From: Hymenoscyphus infarciens
Lineage: Eukaryota; Ascomycota; Leotiomycetes; Helotiales; Helotiaceae
Assembly: GCA_001414345.1 (NCBI GenBank)
Contig: LLCB01000061.1
Location: forward strand, 62,001 to 126,000
DNA length: 64,000 nt
Direction: 5' to 3'
Made by a program: the position numbers and the translations under genes. The notes under the pieces were generated by a model. That model had not been told where the DNA came from. It worked only from the letters and a program-made list of their open reading frames with translations, and did not search any database. Shown in pieces: positions 36,678 through 46,708 of this stretch; within the stretch, counting starts at the first letter, position 1, and every line of letters begins with the position of its first letter.

Positions 36678-37084
36678 TTAACTACTGTTACTATCTACGG
36701 GATTCCAAAGGAGAACCGGTAAAGAGTAATAGCTATGCTGAGAATCTGAAGCCTGAGCATCGAGAGGTTCATTATGATATCGTCTCCGCGGACCTAAAAG
36801 AGGAGAGTTTCACCACTACAAATCGGCACATCTACCATGTGAGGAGAAGCAAAGAAATCCAAAAAGGCAGCTTTGAAGCAAAGGCATATGAGAAGGGTGT
36901 CTTTAGGAGTTCTTTAACCACTGTATCGTAGCAATGAGATTGCTTTGAGTTGCAAACAGTACCATGCATTTTGGAAAACTAGCATCTGATTTGAGTCCCC
37001 TCTTCTCACAGCTGCATGCCACCATTCTCGGATCCACTCGTTTTCTTTGGCCATTTTCACCCTGATCACAAATTTGCGTTTCAG

Positions 37085-37908
37085 CTAAACGGTCACAACT
37101 TTGGCTGCCTCAAAAGTATCCGATTCGCTTCTCCGGTAGTCCTTCTGATTCGCAACGATTCTCCGCTTCGTCTCCGGATCCACGAAATCGCAATTAAAAG
37201 GTGTATGTCCGAAACCCCAAAGCACGACACTTCCACTCTTCCAGCAAGCTTGATTCGAAAGATCAGTGACAGTTGCCGATCGTACTTCTGCAGAATCTTT
37301 CAGATGTCTTGGTCATTCGCCGCTTCAAGCATTGTTGGACTGTGATGAGTAAAGATTACGTTCTTTCTATGCGGCTCGGTTCGTGAGATTACCTCGACTT
37401 GAGAGCTGAGCCAACTGAGATCAGATTGATGAGATGCATTATGTGAATCGACGGACCACTCTTCTATCTCTGAGAAATCGGGGCAGAAGAGGGATACCGA
37501 TTGTCTTTGCTCGTCAGAAATAGCAGAGAAAAGGGTGCAGCCGAGCACAGTTATTGAATCTGTAAGATCAAATCTCGTCTGGTCTAGAAAGACAAAGCGA
37601 CCGAAGGAGGATTCCGGGGAGAGATGGAGCTCATCAGCTCGTTGTTGAAAGTCGAGAACTGCTGCTTTGGTTTGTGACATGGTCAGGCCGAATGGCTCAT
37701 GATTGCCAAGTAGACAGAAGACGATTTCGAATTTTATCAACTGCTCCACCAGGAAAGTAAAGTGACGTGGGTCTACTATATTCCCAATGTCTCCGAGAAG
37801 GGCTAAATATTCGCATCGTGGTTGGATTTCGAAATCCTGGTATGTTTGACGGGCTTTGGGAGTCTCGAGGTGAAGATCCGACATGTGCTGGAACTCGATG
37901 GTTGACAT
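37085..37908 (-). pseudogene. Calcineurin-like metallophosphoesterase, frameshifted
   Basis: The frame from ATG at 37,908 carries metal-binding motifs in order: SDLHLE (residues 10-15), LLGDIGN, LLGNHEPFG and FTHHSPT. It hits a stop at 37,300 after AANDQDI, too early for the family. One base out of frame, from about 37,310 on, the protein continues: SAEVRSATVTDLSNQACWKS, VVLWGFGHT, FNCDFVDPETKRRIVANQKD, ending VVTV at 37,085. A single-base loss near 37,305-37,313 therefore breaks it. In addition the final metal-site motif, normally GHTH, reads GHTP. I see no intron that would explain the shift. Substrate unknown. Divergent from the SprT gene, 443 nt apart. Confidence 0.75.
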
Positions 37909-38351
37909 TTCGTCGTTTTTTTAAGCCGTAAAAGAAGGGATATGAAAGTAATCGGGCTTGGAGTATTGAACGACTTAAGCATAGATTGAAAGCCGGTCTG
38001 ATGAAGAACCAACAAACAAAATCACGTTACCTTTGATGTCACGTTTCTTGCGGGAACATTCACTGCAACGCCAGAAAACACACCACCTGGAGTACTGCTC
38101 CATCGTTACCAAACTATGGTGAGGCTACTCTGTTACTTTTTAAATTCTCTACGATACTTAATATCGGCAATAGGGTTTTGGCGTTCGTGGTGTTGGAGCT
38201 ATTTTTAGCGTGGTGGGTGGCAAGGGTGTTGCTGTGTCAACACAGCAACCTGAACCTCGAAAAATAACTTGCAACGACATTGATTTCAATAATTTTTATG
38301 GAGCCTCAATTAGTTATCAACACTTCACGATTACGACGACAACGAGACTAG
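37909..38351. promoter_or_regulatory. Shared divergent intergenic region
   Basis: 443 nt between the starts of the metallophosphoesterase remnant (minus) and the SprT protease gene (plus). It presumably holds both promoters. No specific site was recognised. Confidence 0.4.
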
Positions 38352-40584
38352 ATGGAGAGGCTGAATGTAGGAAGCAGCGATGATGATTTCCCCGATATTG
38401 GGGAGCTTGTCAAAGGCGCCAGGAAGACGGTCGTGGGTGCATGTAAACAGGGATCGCAACGCGTAACAGGGTCATCCAAAATCACGGCACCATCTAGGGA
38501 GAAAGCTGGTATCAAAAATGAAGGAGAGGAATCATTATCTGGAAAATCAACGACGAAACCGAAAAAGAGGGTGCTTAAACAGAAAGCTGAGAATCCTCTT
38601 CTCCGACCCATCACCAATTCCCGTACCAGCTCGACCACCACTGCTTCTGAGATTGCGAAGAGAAGACCAAAAAATTCGACGATTGTAGAGGAGAAAGAAG
38701 TTTTGGAACGTCCTCGGAGGAAGAAGAAAGAGAGGGTGGCTATCGAAATTAGTGAGAGCGATGAAGATGACTTGGGAGGCTTTATTGTTAGTGACGATTG
38801 TGTTGACAGTACGTTTTGCGAGGAGGAGGGCGTCGGAATTGAAGATCTTGATGACGAGAGTTTTGTAGAAAAGCAGAGAGAGCCACCGAGAAGTGTAAGA
38901 AGGTTGGTACGGGGAAGAAGGGAAAGGACGCCTGATGAGGAATTGGAAAAGACGAAAGATCCACCGGCGCTAAATTTCAAGACGGAAAAGAGAGAATTGG
39001 ATCTTGAATTTGGGATGCGAAATCTTGGACTTGGTTCAAAAGATGAAAATTTCAGCAAAATACGTGGGATCTCAGAGGAAGTTTCAGAAAATGCTCGACC
39101 ATCGAAACCAAAGCCAACAAAGGTGATATCCGAAATATCAAGAGAAACGTGCCCGGTTTCGAGACACCCCTTTTTCACTCTAGATTCCAAAGACGAGAGT
39201 GATTTGGAACTGGAAAGAACGATGAGAACTTTGGACATCAGTATGGGGAGTAGGGAGGGGGAGAAGAGCAGGTCTTCAGACGACAAAACCAGGAAGCCAG
39301 AGTCGAGCAAACCCAAACCCACCAAGGAGGGCAGCAAGCTAAAAAATAAGCAAACATCCAATTTCGACACAGATAACCCCTTTACTCTTCAATAGTAAGT
39401 GCAGCTCTGAAATATCAGGTATGAATACTAATGAAAACAGCTCCCCGTCAGAAACTAAACCCAGAAAAGTTTCCAAAGAAACTCGATTTGAAACACCACC
39501 TAGCAGTCCAGACCTCAAACCAATGTCACCTTACAAGAAACCAGCAATTATCCCCGATTCTCCACATAAGCAAAGCTCCGATGCGTTTTGGAGTCAAGAT
39601 GTGATCAATGACTGGAATGATGAGTACTCACCCCGGAAAATTATCAAACCAACACCCAAAGCCAAAGCCGTTGACAATTCTTCGGGAAAACTCCTCTGTT
39701 CTCCAACCAAGAAAACTCTTGCCAAGCAAGATCGCCTAGTTAAAGACGCGAAGAAGGCCTTTTCGGAAAAGAAGCATGCTATAGCGGAGTCATTCCTCCT
39801 CGAATTGGACAAGAAGATTACACAGGGAAAGGTTTCAGAACTCGCTACCTCAACAGGAGGAATCAAGATTATCTGGTCGAAGAAATTGAATACTACTGCA
39901 GGCCGAGCGAATTGGAAAAGAGAGACCATCAAATCATCTTTGGGAATCCAACCAACTCACAGACATTACGCAAGTATCGAGCTGGCCGAAAAAGTAATAG
40001 ACGACGAAGACCGACTGTTGAACGTAATTGCTCATGAATTCTGTCATCTCGCCAACTTTATGATTTCCAATATCAAGACGAATCCTCATGGAAAAGAGTT
40101 CAAGGCCTGGGCTTCCAAATGCTCCGCCCTTTTTGGTGATCGCGGCATTGAAGTCACGACTAAACATTCTTACACCATCGATTACAAATACATCTGGACA
40201 TGTGAACATTGCGGTCTAGAGTTTAAGAGACATAGCAAGAGCATCGATCCCAAAAGACATCAATGTGGAGCCTGCAAAAACAAATTGATTCAAACGAAGC
40301 CCGTGCCGAGGAAGGAAACCGAGGGTGTTAGTGGATATCAAGCTTTCGTCAAGGAACATATGAGAATTGTGCGGGAGGAGAACCCTGGCAGTCCGCAGAA
40401 GGAGATTATGGGTTTGGTGGGGAAGAAATATCAGGAATTTAAAGCTTCAAAGCTTGGAAAAGGTGGTACTGTGGGTGGAGGAAAGAAAGAGATGATGTCG
40501 AGTAAAGAGGGGACTCCGGTGGGTGAGGATGTGACAGATTGTGTGGTGCGGAGATTGGACTTTTTGGACTTGACGGGCTCTTGA
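38352..40584 (+). CDS. GCNA-type SprT metalloprotease (DNA-protein crosslink repair)
   Basis: Nuclear protease thought to digest proteins crosslinked to DNA. Two exons, 38352-39394 and 39441-40584, with a 46-nt intron whose CTAAT branch site lies just before the acceptor, give 728 residues. Residues 1 to about 455 are charged, low-complexity and acidic/serine-rich, likely disordered. The SprT-like domain at about 458-631 has the zinc site HEFCH (546-550) and a third histidine in NPHGKEF (564). A zinc ribbon follows with CEHC (602, 605) and CGAC (623, 626). An HMG-box-like segment (YQAFVKEHMRIVREENPG, about 646-684) ends the fold. Disordered region, SprT, zinc ribbon and HMG in this order define GCNA rather than Spartan, which lacks the HMG box. 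Assignment by architecture only. Confidence 0.87.
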
Positions 40585-41052
40585 AAATCTCCCTGAACGG
40601 CGTATTTGAATGGGGAAGCTTTCTAGGAGTAAAACTTTGGGGGGGGGGATTGTATGGATAATTCATAGTCCGTTAAACTATTAAAAGTCATGAACATTTT
40701 CGGGTTGACGCCGTGGGATAAGATACCCTGCTTTCACCAAGGATAATTTCCTTGAATCATGATACCAGAATTGAGCGAGAAGAAAGCCAGCCGGGTGATG
40801 ACATTTTTGGCCCCCAGATTGCAATTTGCGAGTTACTCACGGCTTACTCGCAATGTTTTAGCCCCCACGTTGAGGTCTCCACCATACAAACGAAACTCCT
40901 TGTTCATCTCACTGTAGTGAAGATCATGTATCTCCGAATATGGCTGGCATTAGAGAGAGAAGGGACTTTCATTAATGGGTATCAATACCTCCCTCATTTC
41001 ACAATTCTGATATCTACCTATCTAAGAACCCTACTGTAACGCCCTGTTATAT
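40585..41052. other. Intergenic region between convergent genes
   Basis: 468 nt between the stops of the SprT protease and COG1 genes. It contains a G homopolymer at about 40,640. A 95-codon plus-strand frame (40,752-41,039) has no recognisable features and I do not call it. Confidence 0.5.
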
Positions 41053-43521
41053 TTAACCACTCAAAAGACCAAACAACAACCCAGTCCTCTTCCAATACTC
41101 CCTAGCCGCATTCTGAAGTCTCTTCTTCGCCGCATCATCGAGTTCTATTTCCTTCCTTATTTCCTCTCCTAGATTTTGTAAGCCATTGGCACCAGTAGAA
41201 TCTGAAAGCCCAAAGGAGTTTTGGAGGAGGAAGATGTCGAAGAGTGATTGTATCAGGTTTTCTTTTTGATTTACTGGATCTGGGGGCTGTGTGGCATTAC
41301 TAGATTGTTCTTCAACTGGTGATTTTGGCTTTGGTGGTTCTTCTACGTCTTTGTCTGGTATCGGTGAGGTAGGAGTAGATTCTGATTTAGGTTTCTCGTC
41401 GCCCTCTTCCTTTTCTGGGTCTTCCTTCTCCGGTTGTGGTTCTGGTTGCTTAAGAGCAGCAAGAACTTTCTCCTTCTGGGTATTCAAAGCCTCTGCCCAT
41501 GAACTACCCAACTCATCACACAGATACTTCTTCAAAACCACAATCGCAGTCTGACTCCACAAATCACTCCCAACACCTGCCATCGCCAAAGTCAAGCCGT
41601 TCAGCAGCTTAAAAGTAGCAGGAGAGGGCTGAACAGGTAACTCCGGGTTTCCTTCCCATAATGGTCTTCCTAGTACATTCTTCCTTGTGAAGTTTTTTGA
41701 GAAGGTTCTCAGTGGAGCTGTGGAGACTGTCGAGGCCAATCTCTCATGAAGTACTGGAATAAGTGAAAGCCCAAACGCTTGTAAGTTTTGGTTTGGAGGA
41801 AGTGAGGCTCGGAGATCGCGGATTAGACGGATGATGTAAATTGATATTGGTCCTATTTCTTCGTTTTCATCGTAGGATGATAGAAGGCATGCGAGTTTTT
41901 CGTGGAGCTCTTTGTATGCTTTTTCAAGACCTGAATTGAGGTGTTCCTGTAGCATATTTGGGTCTTCGGTACTGAGCAGGGTGTTTCTAGTTTCGAGGGT
42001 AAGATCGTCTTCGATATCCTCGAGGTCGTCATCCCATCTTTGTTTTTTGAGTTGTTCGATGATAACGACAATTTCGTCTACCAGTTTTCGCCATGTTTGA
42101 TAGCCTTTGTGGACTCTTGATACGGCATCGTTTCTTCCGTAGGTTCGGGCGATGATTGCTTCTCGGAAATGGGAGGCACCGTTGGAAACATCCATCTCTA
42201 GCATTTCTTCGTCCCAGAGACTTCCATGGGTATCTTTCTTAGCCTCGTCCCATGATTCTAATGTCCCTTCGACTTCGGTTGCTACTAGGTGTAATTTCTT
42301 GATTCGAGACTCGAGGAGTTGTACCATACGGTCATTGATGACCTTTCGTAGTCCATCCAGGACGACTGAAGGATCGAAGCGCTTTGCTTTTCCTCCATCC
42401 TTGATCCAGATTTGGAGAATTTTCGTTCGAAGATCAACGACTGTTTTGAACTCGTGGATTCTTTGCAATGACTTGCTAAATCCTTGCAGCAAAACCTCCG
42501 AAGCCTTGGTAGCCCAACTTCGGAGTGTGTCGACTGCTAATTGAGAAGTCAAGTCGTCGTGTCTGATGTAGGGTGTAAAGAATAATATATCATCCCCAAA
42601 CCACTTTTCGCAAACATCAAGTCGAAGTCCCTCTATCTCTCTGATGCCATTGTCTTTCAGCAAAGGTTTTGATTTCAGTGCTGCCAGAGCCTGAGGAAGC
42701 CGTGTCATAACCACAGCTTGAACGTCTAGTAATGTCTTACTGTAAAGCTCAAGCGCTTTAATAATCCCCGACGCCTTCGCATCGTCCTCAAATGCCAATT
42801 CCAAAGCCTCTCCTCTGACTTTCAAAAAGTATCTCAGGACATCCTTCGCGCCCGAACTCGTAGCAAGACTATACGCTGAAAGAGCCAGCAGCAAATCTTC
42901 CCTTGACTCTTCCCCGTCCGTCCTCTCCAACATCTTCTCAATAGCACCCAACACCCTCCTCCTCGAGACCCCGTATTTCCGCCTCGCCTCTTCTACTGCT
43001 TCCCTATCCTCTCTCCTCCGTCCTGCTGCCAAATCCCCCGTACTCTTCGCCAAAAGCCGATTCAGCACCAAAACCTTAGCAGCCAAAACCAACCTACCCG
43101 CCTTCTCCACCCTCCCCTCCTCCCTCTTCCCCTTAACAAGCCGTCCAACAACCAGTCCACAGGCACTCAAAACCTTCATCTTAGCAGCCCATTCCAATCG
43201 CCCCCTCTCCCTCCCATTCCTCTCCTCATCTAAGGTGCCTAATCCCTCCGCCATATTCCCTACAACACTCCTCCCACATCCCTTCCCTACGCGACCTAGT
43301 TTCTCCTCTACGATGTCGATGTTGCGTCGCATTTCGAGGATCGTTTCGGCGGTTCCGAGGAGTTGACGGTAGGAACCACCCACGAGGGTACGGAGACGGG
43401 CATTTTTCTCGTCGAGGGAGGTGGTAAGTTGGCGGTGGAATTGCCTAACCTGAGGGAGGGGGGCGGAGAAGGCTTCGGCGGATGTGAGGGTTGTGCTGGG
43501 GGAGAGGAGGGTGGCTGCCAT
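41053..43521 (-). CDS. COG1: Conserved oligomeric Golgi complex subunit 1
   Basis: Subunit of the COG tethering complex, which holds retrograde vesicles at the Golgi. Single exon, 822 residues from the ATG at 43,521 (MAATLLSPSTT). The open frame runs 68 codons further upstream to 43,725, but that stretch is threonine/asparagine-rich and unlike the family, so I place the start at 43,521. The N-terminal Vps51/COG1 helix region is at about residues 15-75 (QVRQFHRQLTTSLDEKNARL, TILEMRRNIDIVEEKLG). Long helical segments follow. An acidic/proline-rich linker with KPKSPVEEQ-type sequence lies near 730-780, before a final helical stretch ending in GLLFGLLSG. It is divergent from the mitochondrial DUF1640 gene. 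Confidence 0.9.
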   Translation of the reverse strand: MAATLLSPSTTLTSAEAFSAPLPQVRQFHRQLTTSLDEKNARLRTLVGGSYRQLLGTAETILEMRRNIDIVEEKLGRVGKGCGRSVVGNMAEGLGTLDEERNGRERGRLEWAAKMKVLSACGLVVGRLVKGKREEGRVEKAGRLVLAAKVLVLNRLLAKSTGDLAAGRRREDREAVEEARRKYGVSRRRVLGAIEKMLERTDGEESREDLLLALSAYSLATSSGAKDVLRYFLKVRGEALELAFEDDAKASGIIKALELYSKTLLDVQAVVMTRLPQALAALKSKPLLKDNGIREIEGLRLDVCEKWFGDDILFFTPYIRHDDLTSQLAVDTLRSWATKASEVLLQGFSKSLQRIHEFKTVVDLRTKILQIWIKDGGKAKRFDPSVVLDGLRKVINDRMVQLLESRIKKLHLVATEVEGTLESWDEAKKDTHGSLWDEEMLEMDVSNGASHFREAIIARTYGRNDAVSRVHKGYQTWRKLVDEIVVIIEQLKKQRWDDDLEDIEDDLTLETRNTLLSTEDPNMLQEHLNSGLEKAYKELHEKLACLLSSYDENEEIGPISIYIIRLIRDLRASLPPNQNLQAFGLSLIPVLHERLASTVSTAPLRTFSKNFTRKNVLGRPLWEGNPELPVQPSPATFKLLNGLTLAMAGVGSDLWSQTAIVVLKKYLCDELGSSWAEALNTQKEKVLAALKQPEPQPEKEDPEKEEGDEKPKSESTPTSPIPDKDVEEPPKPKSPVEEQSSNATQPPDPVNQKENLIQSLFDIFLLQNSFGLSDSTGANGLQNLGEEIRKEIELDDAAKKRLQNAAREYWKRTGLLFGLLSG

Positions 43522-44173
43522 TTTTGGGGTTGGGTTTGTGAACAGATAGCGATTTTGGCCTAGTTGGTTTGGATGAGGTGTGTTGTGGTTTACGGTGTAT
43601 GCATTGTGTGAATTTTGGACTGCGATTGTTAGGGTGGTAGTGGTTGTTATTGGATTTGTACTTACACAGAGATCTGAGGTACTGAAGGTGGTGGTGGGGG
43701 AGAGGTGTTCACCAAGTCTGTGCACATACAGCCTTGTTAGTGAGGCTCACTGTAATCACCCCTCACTCAGATTATCTTTTGGGGTTAATATAGATTATAA
43801 ATTTCAATTGGAATATCAACTTTCTTCTATAATACAAGCGGGGTTGCAATGGTCAAGAAATGGTGTTTGTTCCAAATAGAGGTATAACGGAGTATCCAAT
43901 ACTTCTCACATATTGGAAAAACAATCTTGATATCCAAAATTAGGAGAGAATAGGTTGATTAGCAAAAGTAATGTATATCTTTAGTCATCTCCTTCCAGCA
44001 AAAGAAACCAACCAACCAAAACAACAATACTTATAACCTAGCAGATTGTAGAGCAGCTACAGAACCCAAACCCAAGTGCCAAGACCTCAAAGCCGACAAC
44101 GGAATCCAAAATATCGATAAGATACCTTCCACCAACGAAAATTCCCCAACTTATTCACAACCCAATAACCGCT
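43522..44173. promoter_or_regulatory. Divergent promoter region, COG1 and DUF1640 genes
   Basis: 652 nt between two start codons on opposite strands, presumably carrying both promoters. No named site is identifiable. Confidence 0.45.
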
Positions 44174-45551
44174 ATGTCTACCACTCGCCTTACCTTCCTC
44201 TACCCCCATCTCTTCCGCTCAATCCGAACCTACGAATCGACGACCCAAACCTTCCTGCGAAGACCCCAATTACCGTCGCGACAATGCATGAAGGCGAGGG
44301 GTTTCGCGAAGGCCACGCGCAGACAACAGAGATTCGTGGAGAGACATGGGAAAGCGGTTGAGCCTTTCGTGGCAGATGCTGAGACGGCGGATGGGGAGAA
44401 GCTTTCTACAATAGAGGAGGAGGTGAAAGAGGCAAAGGAGAGTGGGAGTGAGAAGAATAAAGTTGCGACAGTGGAGAACCAAGGGGCTACGAAGGAGGAT
44501 ACCGAAGCTCAAGGAAAGAACACAACGAATGCGAGTATTGCTATGGAACCATTGTCAGAAGAAACGCAAGCTGCGGGGGATATATTAAAAGAATCTTCTT
44601 CTTTGCCTTTTGAAAAGGCAATTAGTAAACATTCTAAGACACCAATTGGACAGAAACCGGATACTGGTGCTGGGGATGCAAAGACACCCACGGAGACGAT
44701 ACTCGAGATGCCACCACCGAAAACACATGAGCAGGAAAACGCGCTGAAACCACCGCATTTACAAACTCCGCCTTATGTTCACCATTTTGATACGTATGGA
44801 TTGGTACAACAGGTTGAGAAGGGAGGGTTTACGACGGATCAGAGTATTACTGCTATGAAGGCTGTGCGGGGCCTTTTGGCGAAGAATTTGGAAGTTGCAA
44901 AGGAGGGTTTGGTTAGCAAGAGCGACGTTGAGAATGTGAGTATTGGCAACCAAGTAGTTTGGTGATGAAGGGGGGCTAAACTGGTTGTAGGAAACTTATC
45001 TCTTTCGAGCTGCTTGCTCAGAATTGAAGACGGAGGTTCAGAATAATCGCAAGGCAAATGAGGAGTCTATGCGAAGAGAAAGAACGCTTTTACAGCATGA
45101 AGTTGATATTTTGAATCAGAAACTCACTCAAGAACTTTTGGGTTTGAAAGATGACTTGAAAGGTATGTTTGATGATCGAAAGATGGCAGTCAGACAAGAA
45201 CAACGAGCTATGGAAAGTGCTGTAAGTTTTCTCTCGAATAAGCACGCATAAATCAAAGAATCTCAAAGCTGATTTATAAAAAAGATCCAAGAACTCAATT
45301 ACAAAATCACCGTCTCATTAAATAGCGACAGCAAATCCGAAGTAGAAGGTCTTCGCTGGGTTCTGACGAGAAGATCCGTGATTGGCATCTTGGTCATGGC
45401 TTTCATGGTCTTGACATCGTTACGATATGCGAGTTACAAGTCCCACGAAGATGAAGAGAAACGACGAAATCTTTTAAAGGCTCCTAAAAAGGAGGAAAAT
45501 CCGGAGGATTTGTCTGCTCCTGGCGTTGCGGAACTTCTAACTGCAAATTAG
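44174..45551 (+). CDS. Mitochondrial inner-membrane coiled-coil protein (DUF1640, MCUR1/Fmp32 family)
   Basis: Three exons, 44174-44935, 44991-45221 and 45285-45551, give 419 residues; both introns are phase 0. The arginine-rich, acid-free N-terminus (FLRRPQLPSRQ, ARGFAKATRRQQRF) fits a mitochondrial targeting sequence. A long, variable charged region follows to about residue 200. The conserved part starts at HHFDTYGLVQQVEKGGFT and continues through a predicted coiled coil (EVQNNRKANEESMRRERTLL, KLTQELLGLKDDLKGMFDDR) to a single membrane segment near the end (GILVMAFMVLTSL) and a short charged tail. Family members act in assembly of respiratory complexes or in calcium uniporter function; which applies here cannot be told. 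Confidence 0.9.
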
Positions 45552-46708
45552 AGTCGATAAACTCGAGTGAAGGAACATTTGGAAAGATGCATAAGACCTC
45601 GTCGCGACATCCCAAGAGTTTTTTACGAGCATCAAACGGACGAGAAATCGTATTTGGAACTAGACTTTCATTGGCGAAGAAGGTCGGACAGATCAGCAGT
45701 TGGGACGATACTTGCAGCAACTAGAGTCGACATACCAAACACAAGAAGGTGTTGACTTTTTACATGAGGACTAATAATACAAATGTTCCACGGAGATAGC
45801 CTCCAAGGAATACACAAGTTGAATAGCTAGTTTCCGCAAAGACCCTTGTGAAACTTCCTGATCCCTGACGCACCATGTGCCAATCCCAAATAAGCAATTG
45901 TGATTCCAGTGCTCCCAGGCTGCTTATGTGTGATGCCTGCAGTCATCAATTGCTCGACCAACCAGTTTCGCCCTTTTTCTCTTTTTCCACTCTATCTACT
46001 CTTACAATTTGTTTGGTAACTTATCGGGTAACGACGATTACCAATCTGGCTTACAAGTGTTACAATATACTATTCTATCTTACCCAAACTCGCAGTACGA
46101 AACTTTAATGATCCTTCCCAGATCCCACGCTCAGCTCTCGGTTTAGCACGACGTAACTTTTTCGCATAGGGACCAGCCACAAAAACGAAGTTCAACCCCC
46201 CTTCTCGGACTTCTTCATCCAATCCAATCTTTTTTGATACGGCCGGATATACGTCAACGAGTTCTGGAACAATCTTTGGAATCATTTTTATCCAGGGTGT
46301 TCGTGTGGCAATTGTTTGACCCGGTTCTGTGGGTGGCAGTGAAGATGGCTTCCGAGGCTGGGACTACTGCTGGTGGTTCTGGTAGCTTTAGCGATTTCTG
46401 GCAACGGACGGGGAAGAAGTTTAAGTTTGTACCGAGTAATAGGGAGAGTGGAGGAGGGATACAGGGAGCCGATGGTAAACATTTTTTCTACTTCCGGAAG
46501 ACTGGAATTTGGATTGACTTGATCGATGCAATGACGAGCCAGTGGTTCCTCCAGTTTAAGATTACCTCTCTATTCTCTTAAAAGCTTTTTTATTTCCCTG
46601 CCTGAGATTCTACAAGTCGTTTAATTTTGATTTGTTGTCCTATATTTACTTATTTCTGCCATTTCATTTCCTCTCTTGTATTTTACCTGTTGATTTGTTC
46701 TGTCGAAA
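45552..46708. other. Region upstream of the bZIP gene, with a possible extra first exon
   Basis: No firm gene. A plus-strand frame from ATG at 46,345 (MASEAGTTAGGSGSFSDFWQ, then KKFKFVPSNRESGGG) resembles the N-terminus of fungal bZIP proteins and ends at a possible donor at 46,475. Splicing to an AG near 46,725 would join it in frame to LFTKRFLATEPEED of the bZIP gene. That intron would be about 250 nt, long for this window, so I leave it as an alternative. A 71-codon minus-strand frame (46,070-46,285) is not recognised. Confidence 0.4.

Larger units (their letters stand above)
35304..36931 (+). pseudogene. Unrecognised gene split by a hAT-type transposon
   Basis: Left part: a frame through ILVENPRTAANILWKKGSKE and DWYYELNDGVEDFLPPL to YYIRSIINY at 35,726. 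Right part: the frame resumes at 36,686 (CYYLRDSKGEP), runs through AENLKPEHREVHYDIVSADL and RHIYHVRRSKE, and stops at 36,931. Both parts have the same protein-like character, and deleting the 951-bp element plus one target duplication joins them in frame, so this was one coding sequence of at least about 200 residues. The start is uncertain: ATG at 35,304 opens a frame (STYLFSTGVTPKFG) that meets a stop at about 35,400, so either a small frameshift or an intron lies there. I do not recognise the family. Confidence 0.65.

Noticed and set aside
38348..39370. 340-codon minus-strand ORF opposite the SprT protease gene
   Set aside because: Serine/leucine-rich mirror of the charged low-complexity N-terminal half; the plus strand carries the recognised domains and intron.
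40752..41039. 95-codon plus-strand ORF between the SprT protease and COG1
   Set aside because: No motif and no neighbour support; likely part of 3' untranslated DNA.
43522..43725. 68-codon upstream extension of COG1
   Set aside because: Threonine/asparagine-rich and unlike the family N-terminus; the downstream ATG at 43,521 starts the recognised protein.
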